From Pseudomonas sp. Q11 (GTDB lineage: Bacteria > Pseudomonadota > Gammaproteobacteria > Pseudomonadales > Pseudomonadaceae): a stretch of 64,000 nt of DNA. Both the position numbers and the translations under genes were made by a program. Below, piece by piece: positions 1 through 8,458 of this stretch (positions are counted from its first letter, which is position 1; each line of letters begins with the position of its first letter). The stretch is taken from contig NZ_JAKNQY010000012.1 of the NCBI RefSeq assembly GCF_024494355.1, positions 1 to 64,000 of the forward strand. The letters run 5' to 3'. The notes under the pieces are model-generated. The model saw nothing but the letters and a program-made list of their open reading frames with translations, was not told the DNA's origin and did no database searches.

Positions 1-52
1 CGCCGACATTCTGCTTGTAAGGCAGACGCTCTCCCAGCTGAGCTAATCACCC
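1..52 (-). tRNA. tRNA-Val (anticodon TAC), 3' part outside the window
   Basis: Read on the minus strand, the sequence begins GGGTGATTAGCTCAGC and continues through a D-arm (GCTCAGCTGGGAGAGC) and an anticodon arm CTGCC-TTACAAG-CAG, whose anticodon TAC reads valine GUA codons. The window edge removes the T-arm and acceptor 3' strand. A good promoter lies directly upstream. Confidence 0.93.
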
Positions 53-73
53 TTCGCTTTCGGTGTGGCGCGC

Positions 74-102
74 ATTCTACGGAGCGTCCTCAAAGCTGGC
101 AA
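74..102 (-). promoter_or_regulatory. Sigma-70 promoter of the tRNA-Val gene
   Basis: On the minus strand, TTGCCA (97-102) and TAGAAT (74-79) are separated by exactly 17 bases and point into the tRNA. The stretch after the -10 is GCGCGCC, a GC-rich discriminator of the kind known at stringently controlled stable-RNA promoters. Growth-rate control is inferred from that. Confidence 0.7.
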
Positions 103-212
103 GCACTTTTTACTTTAATTTTTTCAGGCCTTCCAAAGGCTTAGCGAAGGGTTGGCCTATGGCCCCGCGAAGAGAATAATGCCTCCCTTTGTATAAAGGA
201 GAGACTCACCCC

Positions 213-1133
213 ATGTGGTTCAAAAACCTGCTTATCTATCGCCTGACCCAAGATCTGCCTTTTGATGCCGAGGCGTTGGAAACTGCACTGGCCAGCAAAC
301 TGGCGCGTCCATGTGCAAGCCAGGAGTTGACCACTTACGGTTTCGTCGCGCCGTTCGGCAAAGGCGAAGACGCACCTCTGGTGCACATCAGCCAGGATTT
401 CCTGCTGATCGCCGCGCGCAAGGAAGAACGCATCTTGCCAGGCAGCGTCGTACGCGATGCCCTGAAGGAAAAGGTCGAAGAGATCGAAGCCGAACAAATG
501 CGCAAGGTCTATAAAAAGGAACGGGACCAGCTCAAGGATGAAATCATCCAGGCGTTTCTGCCTCGCGCGTTCATTCGTCGCTCGTCCACCTTCGCCGCCA
601 TAGCACCGAAACAGGGACTGATCCTGGTCAACTCCGCCAGCCCGAAACGCGCCGAAGACCTGCTCTCTACCCTGCGTGAAGTCCTCGGCTCGCTGCCGGT
701 GCGCCCACTGACAGTGAAGACGGCACCCACCGCCATCATGACCGACTGGGTCAAGACCCAGAAAGCCGCCGACGATTTCTTCGTGCTGGATGAATGCGAG
801 CTGCGCGACACTCACGAAGATGGCGGCATCGTGCGCTGCAAGCGCCAGGACCTGACCAGCGACGAAATCCAGCTGCACTTGAACACCGGCAAAGTGGTGA
901 CCCAACTGTCGCTGGCCTGGCAGGACAAGCTGTCTTTCGTGCTCGACGACAAAATGGTGGTCAAGCGTCTGAAGTTCGAAGACTTGTTGCAGGACCAGGC
1001 GGAACAAGACGGCGGCGACGAGGCCCTCGGCCAACTGGACGCCAGCTTCACGCTGATGATGTTGACGTTTGGCGAATTCCTGCCGGCGCTGGTAGAAGCA
1101 TTGGGTGGTGAAGAGATGCCTCAGGGGATCTAA
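213..1133 (+). CDS. rdgC: Recombination-associated protein RdgC
   Basis: The 306-residue protein has the RdgC N-terminus [22 protein letters not shown] and a family-typical length. RdgC forms a ring-shaped dimer that binds double-stranded DNA without sequence preference and restrains RecA-dependent exchange. The ATG at 213 is preferred over an upstream ATG at 189 because AAAGGAGAG lies just before it and homologues begin MWFKN. It is monocistronic here: a tRNA lies upstream in opposite orientation and a REPIN follows the stop codon. Confidence 0.95.
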   Translation: MWFKNLLIYRLTQDLPFDAEALETALASKLARPCASQELTTYGFVAPFGKGEDAPLVHISQDFLLIAARKEERILPGSVVRDALKEKVEEIEAEQMRKVYKKERDQLKDEIIQAFLPRAFIRRSSTFAAIAPKQGLILVNSASPKRAEDLLSTLREVLGSLPVRPLTVKTAPTAIMTDWVKTQKAADDFFVLDECELRDTHEDGGIVRCKRQDLTSDEIQLHLNTGKVVTQLSLAWQDKLSFVLDDKMVVKRLKFEDLLQDQAEQDGGDEALGQLDASFTLMMLTFGEFLPALVEALGGEEMPQGI

Positions 1134-1152
1134 CAGCCAAATGATTACCCTT

Positions 1153-1240
1153 GTGGGAGCGAGCCTGCTCGCGATAGCAGAGTGACAGTTACCGATAAGT
1201 TGACTGATACTCCGCTATCGCGAGCAGGCTCGCTCCCACA
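1153..1240. repeat. REPIN (two inverted REP units)
   Basis: Two copies of GTGGGAGCgagcctgctcgcgat face each other (about 1153-1176 and 1217-1240) with about 40 bases between them. This is the commonest repeat of the window. Such doublets are mobilised in Pseudomonas by RAYT transposases; none is encoded here. Confidence 0.9.
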
Positions 1241-1278
1241 TTGTTTTTGTGCTGCTACTTAATAATAAGGATCAGGTC

Positions 1279-2244
1279 ATGCGCGCACTGGCTGCATTGA
1301 GTCGTTTTGTCGGCAATACCTTCGCTTACTGGGTGCTGTTTTTTGCCGTGCTGGCATTCTTGCTGCCGCAGTGGTTCGTCGATCTGAAAGTCGCCATCGT
1401 CCCCTTGCTGGGACTGGTGATGTTCGGCATGGGCCTGGCGCTCAAGCTGGAAGACTTTGCCGAAGTAGGCCGTCATCCAGGGCGGGTAGTCCTGGGAGTG
1501 ATTGCACAATTTGTAATCATGCCCGGCGTGGCCTGGTTACTTTGCCAGGCATTCAGCCTGCCGCCGGAGATTGCCGTCGGGGTGATTCTGGTGGGTTGCT
1601 GCCCGAGCGGCACTTCCTCCAACGTCATGACCTGGTTGGCCCGCGGTGACCTGGCTTTGGCCGTGTCACTTTCGGCCATCACCACCCTGCTCGCGCCTTT
1701 GCTGACCCCGGCGCTGATCTGGCTACTGGCTTCCGCCTGGTTGCCGGTGTCGTTCTCGGCGCTTTTCTGGTCGATCCTGCAGATCGTACTGCTGCCTATC
1801 GTGCTGGGCATCGTTGCTCAACGCCTGTTGGGGGAGCGGGTTCGTCACGCGGTCGAAGTGCTGCCGCTGATCTCAGTAGTGAGCATCGTGATCATTGTTG
1901 CGGCGGTAGTGGCGGCCAGCCAGGCGAAGATCGCCGAGTCCGGCCTGTTGATCATGGCAATCGTGATGCTGCATAACAGCTTCGGTTACCTGCTGGGTTA
2001 CTTCACCGGTCGCCTGTTCGGGTTGCCACTGGCCCAGCGCAAGACCTTGTCGCTGGAGGTGGGCATGCAAAACTCCGGTCTGGGCGCAGCCCTGGCCAGT
2101 GCGCATTTCTCGCCGCTGGCGGCGGTGCCCAGCGCGCTGTTCAGCGTCTGGCACAATATTTCCGGGGCACTGCTCTCGACGTATTTCCGGCGCATGAGCG
2201 AAAAACAGGACCGTGAGCTGCTCGCCCGCCAAGCGGCGGACTGA
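1279..2244 (+). CDS. Bile acid:sodium symporter (BASS) family transporter
   Basis: This 321-residue inner-membrane protein has about nine to ten hydrophobic segments and the BASS hallmarks GCCPSGTSSNVMTWLARGD (about residue 110-130) and a late EVGMQNSGLGAALA (about 265-278), where the family binds sodium at crossover helices. The substrate cannot be read from sequence; bacterial relatives carry organic anions such as pantoate or keto acids. The start at 1279 follows AATAAGGATC, a usable ribosome site. The next gene, sugE, has its own riboswitch leader, so the two are probably separate units. Confidence 0.85.
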   Translation: MRALAALSRFVGNTFAYWVLFFAVLAFLLPQWFVDLKVAIVPLLGLVMFGMGLALKLEDFAEVGRHPGRVVLGVIAQFVIMPGVAWLLCQAFSLPPEIAVGVILVGCCPSGTSSNVMTWLARGDLALAVSLSAITTLLAPLLTPALIWLLASAWLPVSFSALFWSILQIVLLPIVLGIVAQRLLGERVRHAVEVLPLISVVSIVIIVAAVVAASQAKIAESGLLIMAIVMLHNSFGYLLGYFTGRLFGLPLAQRKTLSLEVGMQNSGLGAALASAHFSPLAAVPSALFSVWHNISGALLSTYFRRMSEKQDRELLARQAAD

Positions 2245-2255
2245 AAAGCAGACTT

Positions 2256-2356
2256 GATCGAGTGGTCAATAATGGGCAATCTATATGCCCATCGCGGGGA
2301 CGACCCCGCCACTCGATCGACCTAAATCCGGGGACGACCCCATCCATCGATGGAGG
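2256..2356 (+). promoter_or_regulatory. Guanidine-II (mini-ykkC) riboswitch with extra upstream pairing
   Basis: Two short hairpins carry the diagnostic GGGG-ACGA-CCCC: P1 at 2294-2309 (GCGGGG/CCCCGC) and P2 at 2330-2341. The ACGA loops kiss and bind guanidinium in this class. GGAGG at 2352-2356 follows P2, so control is probably at translation initiation of sugE, the classic target. In addition, a perfect 10-bp inverted repeat GATCGAGTGG (2256-2265) / CCACTCGATC (2309-2318) encloses P1 and another hairpin, TGGGCA/TGCCCA (2273-2291). Confidence 0.9.
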
Positions 2357-2362
2357 TGTGTG

Positions 2363-2677
2363 ATGTCCTGGATCATTCTGTTTTTTGCCGGCCTGTTCGA
2401 AGTCGGTTGGGCTGTCGGCCTGAAGTACACCGACGGCTTCAGCCGCCCGCTCCCTACCGTATTGACCGTTGCGGCCATGGCTATCAGCCTTGGCCTGCTG
2501 GGCCTTGCGATGAAGGAATTGCCCCTGGGCACGGCCTATGCCATCTGGACCGGCGTCGGTGCCGTGGGCACGGTGATTGCCGGGATCATTCTGTTTGGTG
2601 AGTCCATGGCGCTGGTTCGGCTGGCCAGTGTGGCGTTGATCGTTGCCGGGTTGATCGGGCTTAAGGTCAGCGCCTGA
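2363..2677 (+). CDS. sugE: Guanidinium exporter of the SMR family (SugE/Gdx)
   Basis: The 104-residue protein has four transmembrane helices and the small multidrug resistance fold. [26 protein letters not shown] contains the essential membrane glutamate E13 in the FEVGW context typical of Gdx/SugE rather than EmrE. It exchanges guanidinium for protons as an antiparallel dimer. The ATG at 2363 follows GGAGG with six bases between. The guanidine-II riboswitch immediately upstream independently supports guanidinium as the substrate. Confidence 0.93.
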   Translation: MSWIILFFAGLFEVGWAVGLKYTDGFSRPLPTVLTVAAMAISLGLLGLAMKELPLGTAYAIWTGVGAVGTVIAGIILFGESMALVRLASVALIVAGLIGLKVSA

Positions 2678-2730
2678 GTTCACCTGCAGGAGCAAGATCT
2701 GTAGACACAGAGGCTTGCAGGGGCTAGACC

Positions 2731-2797
2731 TGTGGGAGCAAGGCTTGCCCGCGAGGCGGTCTCAAGGACGCTATCGCGAGCAAGTTTTGCTCCCACA
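2731..2797. repeat. REPIN
   Basis: Inverted REP units TGTGGGAGCaaggcttgccc and gcgagcaagttttGCTCCCACA lie about 25 bases apart between the convergent sugE and the LplT-PlsC gene. It probably forms the 3' hairpin of both transcripts. Confidence 0.85.
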
Positions 2798-2824
2798 TAC
2801 CTTACTTTCACAAGGTGTCTCCCG

Positions 2825-4699
2825 TTATCTGACAGCCCCGCGCAAATCCCCCACCAACGCTTGCAACTTCGCTGGCTCCGCTGCCTCAACGGCAACCGCC
2901 GGACCCGCCACCAACGTCACCCGCGACCACAACCGGCGAAACAGCCCCTTGTTCGGGTCGCGACTGAAGAAGCTGCCCCACAGTCCCTGCAACGCCAGGG
3001 GAATCACCGGCACGGGTGTTTCCTGAAGAATGCGCGTCAGCCCGCCCTTGAACTCATTGATCTCACCATCGGCCGTCAACTTTCCTTCGGGGAAGATGCA
3101 CACCAACTCGCCGTTCTGCAGGTATTGTGCGATGCGCGTAAAGGCGCTTTCGTAGGTATGAATGTCTTCCTGGCGCCCGGCAATCGGAACCGTCCCGGCG
3201 GTGCGAAAGATGAAATTGAGCACCGGCAGGTTGTAGATCTTGTAGTACATCACGAAACGAATCGGCCGGCGCACCGCGCCGCCAATCAGCAAGGCGTCGA
3301 CGAAAGATACGTGGTTGCAGACCAGCAGCGCGGCACCTTCATCGGGAATCGCATCCAGGTTTCGATGCTCCACGCGGTACATGGAATGGCTCAGAAGCCA
3401 GATCATGAAGCGCATGCTGAACTCGGGGACGATTTTGAAGATGTAGGTGTTCACGCCAATGTTCAGCAGCGACACCACCAGGAACAGCTGCGGAATCGAC
3501 AGTTCCAGCAGGCCCAGCAGGACAATGGAGACAATCGCCGAGACCACCATGAACAACGCGTTGAGAATGTTGTTGGCGGCGATGACCCGCGCCCGCTCAT
3601 TCTCGGCGGTGCGCGACTGGATCAGTGCGTACAGCGGCACGATGTAGAAACCACCAAAGACACCGAGCCCGAGGATGTCGATCAGCACCAGCCAGGCGTG
3701 GCCGAAACCGAGCACTTCGAGCCAGCCGTAACCCTCGGCGCTGCCGGGAATTCCACCGGAATGCCACCACAACAGCAGCCCGAACACGGTCAGGCCAAAC
3801 GAGCCGAACGGCACCAGTCCGATCTCGACTTTGCGCCCAGACAACTTCTCGCACAGCATCGAACCTAATGCGATCCCCACCGAGAACACCGTCAGGATCA
3901 AGGTCACCACGGTTTCATCACCGTGCATCCAGTCCTTGGCGTAGGCCGGGATCTGCGTCAGATAAATCGCTCCGACAAACCAGAACCACGAGTTGCCGAC
4001 AATGGAGCGGGACACCGCCGGCGTTTGTCCCAGGCCCAGTTTAAGCGTGGCCCAGGACTGGCTGAAAATGTTCCAGTTCAAACGCATCTGCGGCGAGGCC
4101 GCCGCCGCGCGCGGAATGCCGCGACTCGCCAGGTAACCGAGCACGGCGATAACGACAATCGAGGTCGCCACCACCGGTGCGTAATGCGCCGAGGACATCA
4201 TGATTCCGGCACCGATGGTGCCGATGAGGATCGCCAGGAACGTGCCCATCTCCACCAGGCCATTGCCGCCGACCAGTTCGTCCTCATGCAGCGCTTGCGG
4301 CAGGATCGAATATTTCACCGGCCCGAACAGCGCCGACTGGGTGCCCATGGCGAACAGCGCCGCCAGCATCAGCCACAAGTGATCGAAGAGGAAACCCACC
4401 GCACCAATCGCCATGATGGCGATTTCGCCGAGTTTGATCAGACGAATCAGCGCATCCTTGGCGAATTTTTCCCCGAACTGCCCCGCCAGCGCCGAGAACA
4501 AGAAGAACGGCAAGATAAACAGCAGCGCACACAGGTTGACCCAGATCGAACGGTCACCCTCGATGGTCAGCCGATAGAGAATCGCCAGGATCAGCGATTG
4601 CTTGAACACGTTGTCGTTGAACGCGCCAAGGGACTGCGTGATGAAAAACGGCAGGAAACGCCGCGTGCGGAGCAAGGTGAACTGCGAGGGGTGACTCAT
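2825..4699 (-). CDS. LplT-like MFS lysophospholipid flippase fused to a PlsC acyltransferase
   Basis: In this 624-residue membrane protein, residues 1 to about 410 form an MFS carrier resembling LplT (start MSHPSQFTLLRTRRFLPFFITQSLGAFNDN). The rest is a PlsC acyltransferase with the HX4D motif NHVSFVD (His about 463) and FPEGKLT. LplT flips lysophospholipid inward and PlsC-type enzymes re-acylate it, so the fusion is probably an inner-membrane phospholipid repair enzyme. Enterobacterial Aas has an extra acyl-ACP synthetase domain that is absent here. The start has AGGAACATGGAAG upstream. Confidence 0.87.
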   Translation of the reverse strand: MSHPSQFTLLRTRRFLPFFITQSLGAFNDNVFKQSLILAILYRLTIEGDRSIWVNLCALLFILPFFLFSALAGQFGEKFAKDALIRLIKLGEIAIMAIGAVGFLFDHLWLMLAALFAMGTQSALFGPVKYSILPQALHEDELVGGNGLVEMGTFLAILIGTIGAGIMMSSAHYAPVVATSIVVIAVLGYLASRGIPRAAAASPQMRLNWNIFSQSWATLKLGLGQTPAVSRSIVGNSWFWFVGAIYLTQIPAYAKDWMHGDETVVTLILTVFSVGIALGSMLCEKLSGRKVEIGLVPFGSFGLTVFGLLLWWHSGGIPGSAEGYGWLEVLGFGHAWLVLIDILGLGVFGGFYIVPLYALIQSRTAENERARVIAANNILNALFMVVSAIVSIVLLGLLELSIPQLFLVVSLLNIGVNTYIFKIVPEFSMRFMIWLLSHSMYRVEHRNLDAIPDEGAALLVCNHVSFVDALLIGGAVRRPIRFVMYYKIYNLPVLNFIFRTAGTVPIAGRQEDIHTYESAFTRIAQYLQNGELVCIFPEGKLTADGEINEFKGGLTRILQETPVPVIPLALQGLWGSFFSRDPNKGLFRRLWSRVTLVAGPAVAVEAAEPAKLQALVGDLRGAVR

Positions 4700-4779
4700 C
4701 TTCCATGTTCCTGAGTGGCGTGGTCGCTTATTGGAATGAGGTTCTTCGATCCAGGCAACACATTACCTGTCTTTAACGA

Positions 4780-5928
4780 TTATTTCGCCAGCCCCGCAAT
4801 GCACGGCGACACGAACAGCTCGCCGTGCCAGGCGCCGAGCACCGTGCGCCGGCCGACGATCAGCCACATAACCGCCAGCATCGCCACCAGCACACAACCG
4901 AACACGGTGAAAAAACCCAGGCTCGGCAAGCTCGCCAACTTCAGCGTCGCCAGCGCATACACGCCCAATGGGAAGGTAAAGCCCCACCAACCGAGGTTGA
5001 ACGGGATGCCTGTGCGCAAATACCGTGCGGTGATCAGCAGCGCCATCAGCATCCACCAGAACCCGAACCCCCACAGGGTGATACCGGCCACCAGCCCCAA
5101 GCCGGCGGCGACGTCGCCCAAGCCCGGCAGGCCATTGGCGGCAAAAATCAGCGGCGCATCGCCTCCCAGCAACAACATGCCCAAGGCACCGGTACCGATC
5201 GGGCCGAGGGCCAGCCAGCTCGAGGCGGCCATGTTTTCATGGGGTAGTTTGTGCAAGGCCATGCGCAGCAGCAGAATCGTCAGAATGCTGAACGCTATGG
5301 GTAGGGAAAATGCCCAGAGGATATAGCTGGTGACCAGCATGACCAGTTGCGAATGAGCGTCTGCCAAGTGCGGCGCCAACAACCCGCCACTGGCGGCGGC
5401 AACTTCAGCCGCCACCACTGGCAATAACCACACGGCGGTCATCTGGTCGATCCGGTGTTCCTGGCGGGTGAACATCAAAAACGGAATCAGCACGCCGCAG
5501 GCCAGGGACATCGCCACGTCGATCCACCACAACGTTTCAGCCAACGGCACCACGCCCTCGCCCCAACGCGGCAAACCGAATACCAACAAGCCATTGATGA
5601 GGGTCGCCAGCCCCATGGGAATGGTGCCGAAAAACATCGAAACCGTTGAATGACCGAAAATCCGCCGGGCCTCGTCGAAGAACAGCACCCAACGGGCGGT
5701 GTACAGTCCGGTGAACAACACAAACAACAGGATGTTGAACAACCACAACCCTTCGGCCAGGACGCGCAGGCCTGGGACATCCCCCGGCCATTGCGCCAAC
5801 GCCAGGGCCACTACTCCAGTGCCCATGACGACAGCAAACCAGTTAGGCGTGAACTGGCGAATGGCTTCCAATGGCCTGGGCAAATGACTGAGTGGGCGCA
5901 AACGGTTTGTTGCAGCACAGCATGGCAT
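4780..5928 (-). CDS. TDT/SLAC1-family transporter (C4-dicarboxylate or sulfite type)
   Basis: This 382-residue protein has about ten transmembrane segments and the TDT/TehA/SLAC1 opening FTPNWFAVVMGTGVVALAL (about residue 27). The family moves malate, sulfite or other small anions; the substrate here is unknown. The ATG at 5928 is chosen over one at 5973 because AGGAG (5935-5939) sits seven bases upstream. It is single, preceded by an AT-rich promoter region with repeated TATCTATATA motifs. Confidence 0.82.
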   Translation of the reverse strand: MPCCAATNRLRPLSHLPRPLEAIRQFTPNWFAVVMGTGVVALALAQWPGDVPGLRVLAEGLWLFNILLFVLFTGLYTARWVLFFDEARRIFGHSTVSMFFGTIPMGLATLINGLLVFGLPRWGEGVVPLAETLWWIDVAMSLACGVLIPFLMFTRQEHRIDQMTAVWLLPVVAAEVAAASGGLLAPHLADAHSQLVMLVTSYILWAFSLPIAFSILTILLLRMALHKLPHENMAASSWLALGPIGTGALGMLLLGGDAPLIFAANGLPGLGDVAAGLGLVAGITLWGFGFWWMLMALLITARYLRTGIPFNLGWWGFTFPLGVYALATLKLASLPSLGFFTVFGCVLVAMLAVMWLIVGRRTVLGAWHGELFVSPCIAGLAK

Positions 5929-5972
5929 GGCGAACTCCTGCTCTCGGATGAGATAGCGCCATGCTAGATTCA

Positions 5973-6017
5973 AATCGAATATCTATATAACGGGTAATAT
6001 CTCTATATATTATCGAT
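5973..6017 (-). promoter_or_regulatory. AT-rich control region upstream of the TDT transporter
   Basis: Two similar direct repeats, AATATCTATATA (5978-5989) and AATATCTCTATATA (5996-6009), lie between outward AATCGA and TCGATT blocks. The stretch is clearly AT-richer than its surroundings. It is a likely promoter and operator, but no known regulator motif is recognised. Confidence 0.4.
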
Positions 6018-6031
6018 TTCAGTAATATTTA

Positions 6032-6376
6032 TCAGACGCTGCCCTCGGTCTCAATCACCAGAACTCTCGCCTCCCCCAATGGCTTGGCTACGTGCTCGGT
6101 GCCCACCGATGCGTAGAAAATATCCCCCGCGCCCAGCAAGGCGTCTTTCTCGACCCCCTCTTCCCGATAACTCATCTGCACTTGCCCATCGAGGACCACG
6201 AAGACTTCCTGACCGTCATTGATGTGCCATTTGTAAGGCTGATCAGTCCAGTGCAAACGCGTGGTGATGCCGTTCATATTGGCGATATCCAGCGCCGCCC
6301 AGGCGCGGTCACCGGTAAAGGATTTGCTGCGGATAATTTTCAAAAGAGATCGCGCCAAAACAAGTTGAGAAGCCAA
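6032..6376 (-). CDS. Cupin domain protein
   Basis: This is a small single-domain cupin (114 residues) with the motif-1 segment HINDGQEVFVVLDGQV and motif-2 segment GDIFYASVGTEHVAKP that supply the usual metal-binding histidines and glutamate. Its chemistry is not known. Both plausible starts are TTG: 6376 is two bases after the stop of the upstream MFS gene, and 6343 would give the product (M)KIIRSKSF; neither has a strong ribosome site. It is probably cotranscribed with the exporter. Confidence 0.75.
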   Translation of the reverse strand: MASQLVLARSLLKIIRSKSFTGDRAWAALDIANMNGITTRLHWTDQPYKWHINDGQEVFVVLDGQVQMSYREEGVEKDALLGAGDIFYASVGTEHVAKPLGEARVLVIETEGSV

Positions 6377-6378
6377 GG

Positions 6379-7563
6379 TTAACCCAAACCAGGCGATGGC
6401 CGCGCTTGCCGCGACAGCCCCAGCAAGGCAACGGTCGACAGCACAATCAAGACCGCGCCATAGCCATCGGTGGTCGGGATCAGCCCGAACACCCGGGTCA
6501 GGCTCCCCGCCAGCAGCGACGGCAGGCTGAAGGCCAAATAACTGAGGACATAAAACGCCGACATCAACCCGGCCCGCTCATGGGGCAAGGCCAACGGCAT
6601 AATGCTGCGCAATGCCCCCAGAAAGCCTGCGCCGAAACCGCTGCCGGTGACCAGCGTGCCAACGAAGAACAACGGCAAGCTGGCACCGTGCACCGCGATC
6701 AATACCAGCGCCAGACCGACCATCAACAGACTGGCGGCCAGGCGCAGCATTTTGTCGGCCACCTGGTTGCGCAGCGCGTAGATGCTCAACGCTCCGGTGA
6801 GCGTCAGCACCGCCACCAGCGCGCCGCCAATCAAGTTGGAGGTGGTTCCGGTTGCGGCCCGCACCAATGACGGCGCCAGTGACAAGTAAAAACCGCCCAC
6901 CGCCCAGGCCACCAGGTTCAACGGCAGTATCAGCCACAAGGCGCACCGTGCCTGGATCGGCACATGTAAGGTCGGGCGCAAGGATCGCCAGGCACCCGGT
7001 TGCGGGCTGACGCTCTCCGCCAGAAACCAGAGGTAAATGGCCTGGATCAGGAACAATCCCAGCAGAATCCAGTACGTCAGTTGCAGGGGCAACGGCGCGA
7101 ACTCGGCCAACATGCCACAGCCGAACGCCCCACAAGCCATGCCCAGCAAGGGCGCGACGCTGGTGATCAGCGGACCTTGCCGACGATCAAAGTCCAGCAA
7201 GGCAGCGCCAAGCACGCTGGTGGCCATGCCCGTGGCGAAGCCCTGAATCAACCGTGCACCGATCAACCAGGCGATACTGTCGGCGTTGATAAACAGCAGC
7301 ATCGCCAGCATGTTGAGCAACAGCGCTACGAAAATCACCGGTTTGCGCCCCAGATAATCCGACAGCGAACCTACGGTCAACAAGGCTGCTAACAGACTGA
7401 ACGCGTATACACCGAAAATCAGCGTCAAGATCCCGGGGGAAAATTGCAGTTGTTCCTGATAGAGGTGATACAGCGGGGTTGGCGCGCTGGACGCAGCGAG
7501 GAAACCGAGCAGGGTGATCGCCAGGAATATCAGGCTGGCACGGGTCGAAGCTGGACGGGACAT
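6379..7563 (-). CDS. MFS transporter, probable TetR-controlled exporter
   Basis: The 394-residue protein has twelve predicted membrane helices and the MFS motif-A-like loop GSLSDYLGRKPVIF after helix 2, as in sugar or drug efflux carriers. The start at 7563 follows GTGGAG with about eight bases. It is divergent from a TetR gene across a 103-bp region with an inverted repeat, the usual layout of a repressor controlling an efflux gene. Substrate unknown. Confidence 0.82.
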   Translation of the reverse strand: MSRPASTRASLIFLAITLLGFLAASSAPTPLYHLYQEQLQFSPGILTLIFGVYAFSLLAALLTVGSLSDYLGRKPVIFVALLLNMLAMLLFINADSIAWLIGARLIQGFATGMATSVLGAALLDFDRRQGPLITSVAPLLGMACGAFGCGMLAEFAPLPLQLTYWILLGLFLIQAIYLWFLAESVSPQPGAWRSLRPTLHVPIQARCALWLILPLNLVAWAVGGFYLSLAPSLVRAATGTTSNLIGGALVAVLTLTGALSIYALRNQVADKMLRLAASLLMVGLALVLIAVHGASLPLFFVGTLVTGSGFGAGFLGALRSIMPLALPHERAGLMSAFYVLSYLAFSLPSLLAGSLTRVFGLIPTTDGYGAVLIVLSTVALLGLSRQARPSPGLG

Positions 7564-7587
7564 GGGCACACTCCACAAGGTGATCCA

Positions 7588-7610
7588 CAAAAGCTAATTT
7601 TTTGCTTTTG
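7588..7610. promoter_or_regulatory. Candidate TetR operator between the MFS exporter and tetR
   Basis: CAAAAGC (7588-7594) and GCTTTTG (7604-7610) form a perfect 7-bp inverted repeat with a 9-base AT spacer. It is in the divergent promoter region, within 30 bases of the MFS start. A second AAAGCAAA...TTTGTG stretch at 7636-7652 is related but weaker. Binding by the adjacent TetR protein is inferred. Confidence 0.5.
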
Positions 7611-7666
7611 CAGAGTGTGCTATCGACGTGCGCTTAAAGCAAATTCTTTGTGTTAAGGTCCGATCC

Positions 7667-8206
7667 ATGGCTATTAAAGAAGGTTTACGTCCCGGCGGCA
7701 GAAGCGCACGGGTACAAGAGTCGATTCATTCGGCGGTTCGCAGCCTGCTCCAGGAGCAGGACCGCGCCACCCTGACCGTGCCGCAAATCGCTGCCCGCGC
7801 AGGCGTAACCCCGTCCACCATTTACCGCCGCTGGGGTGACCTGCCGGCATTGCTGGGCGACGTTGCAATCGCCCGCATGCGCCCGGACAGCGAACCGGTC
7901 GACACCGGCAGCCTGCGCGGGGATCTTCGCGCCTGGGCCGAACAGTACCTGGACGAAATGAGCTCTGAACCCGGGCGCAACATGATGCGCGACATCCAGG
8001 CCTGCGCCACGCCGGGCTATTGTGTGGGAATCATCAGCGGCCAGTTGCAGACCATCCTGGATCGCTATCCCGACGAGCCAAACCCGGGGGTCGAGCGTCT
8101 GATAAATGTGGTGGTCGCGCCGACGGTGTTTCGCATTCTCTTTGCCACCGCGCCGCTGGCGGTTGAGGAGTTGTATCGCCTGGTAGATATCGCATTGGCC
8201 CAGTAA
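7667..8206 (+). CDS. TetR family transcriptional regulator
   Basis: The N-terminal helix-turn-helix is clear: TLTVPQIAARAGVTPSTIYRRWGDLPALLGDVA at about residues 35-67 of a 179-residue protein. The C-terminal half is the variable ligand-binding and dimer domain. ATG at 7667 is taken rather than an upstream GTG at 7628 because MAIKEGLRPGG resembles TetR N-termini. It is divergent from the MFS/cupin pair, which it probably represses. Confidence 0.87.
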   Translation: MAIKEGLRPGGRSARVQESIHSAVRSLLQEQDRATLTVPQIAARAGVTPSTIYRRWGDLPALLGDVAIARMRPDSEPVDTGSLRGDLRAWAEQYLDEMSSEPGRNMMRDIQACATPGYCVGIISGQLQTILDRYPDEPNPGVERLINVVVAPTVFRILFATAPLAVEELYRLVDIALAQ

Positions 8207-8213
8207 TACCGTC

Positions 8214-8307
8214 ATCGCGAGCAGGCTCGCTCCCACACTGGATCTGCGGCGAACATGAATTTTGTGTTCACAACCGCTCAAATGTGGGAGCGAGCCTGCT
8301 CGCGATG
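8214..8307. repeat. REPIN
   Basis: An inverted pair, atcgcgagcaggctcGCTCCCAC and GTGGGAGCgagcctgctcgcgat, with about 50 bases between, lies after the tetR stop codon. Confidence 0.9.
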
Positions 8308-8458
8308 GCGGCCATCCAGAACACTCCATGACCCAATGCTGAGCGCAACCCGCGACACCTCGACACGCCTCGACCTTGGTCGACACTGACGAACCTGAGC
8401 GGGCATGCGAGACTGTCCCGCCGGGCCTGCCCCCGGGGTCTTTCGTTCAGGAGCTTCC

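Noticed and set aside
1141..1260. Rho-independent terminator of rdgC
   Set aside because: It is a REPIN without a T-run directly after the stem; it may block exonucleases but is not a typical terminator.
2732..3868. Long open frame on the plus strand opposite the LplT-PlsC gene
   Set aside because: Its composition (many H, Q, R, D) is that of antisense to a GC-rich gene, and the minus strand codes for a clear two-domain protein.
3923..4714. Open frame of 263 residues antisense to the same gene
   Set aside because: No ribosome site and no recognisable domain; shadow of the real gene.
8405..8458. Upstream ATG of the mxtR-like gene
   Set aside because: Extension MRDCPAGPAPG is not conserved in the family as I know it; AGGAG precedes 8459.
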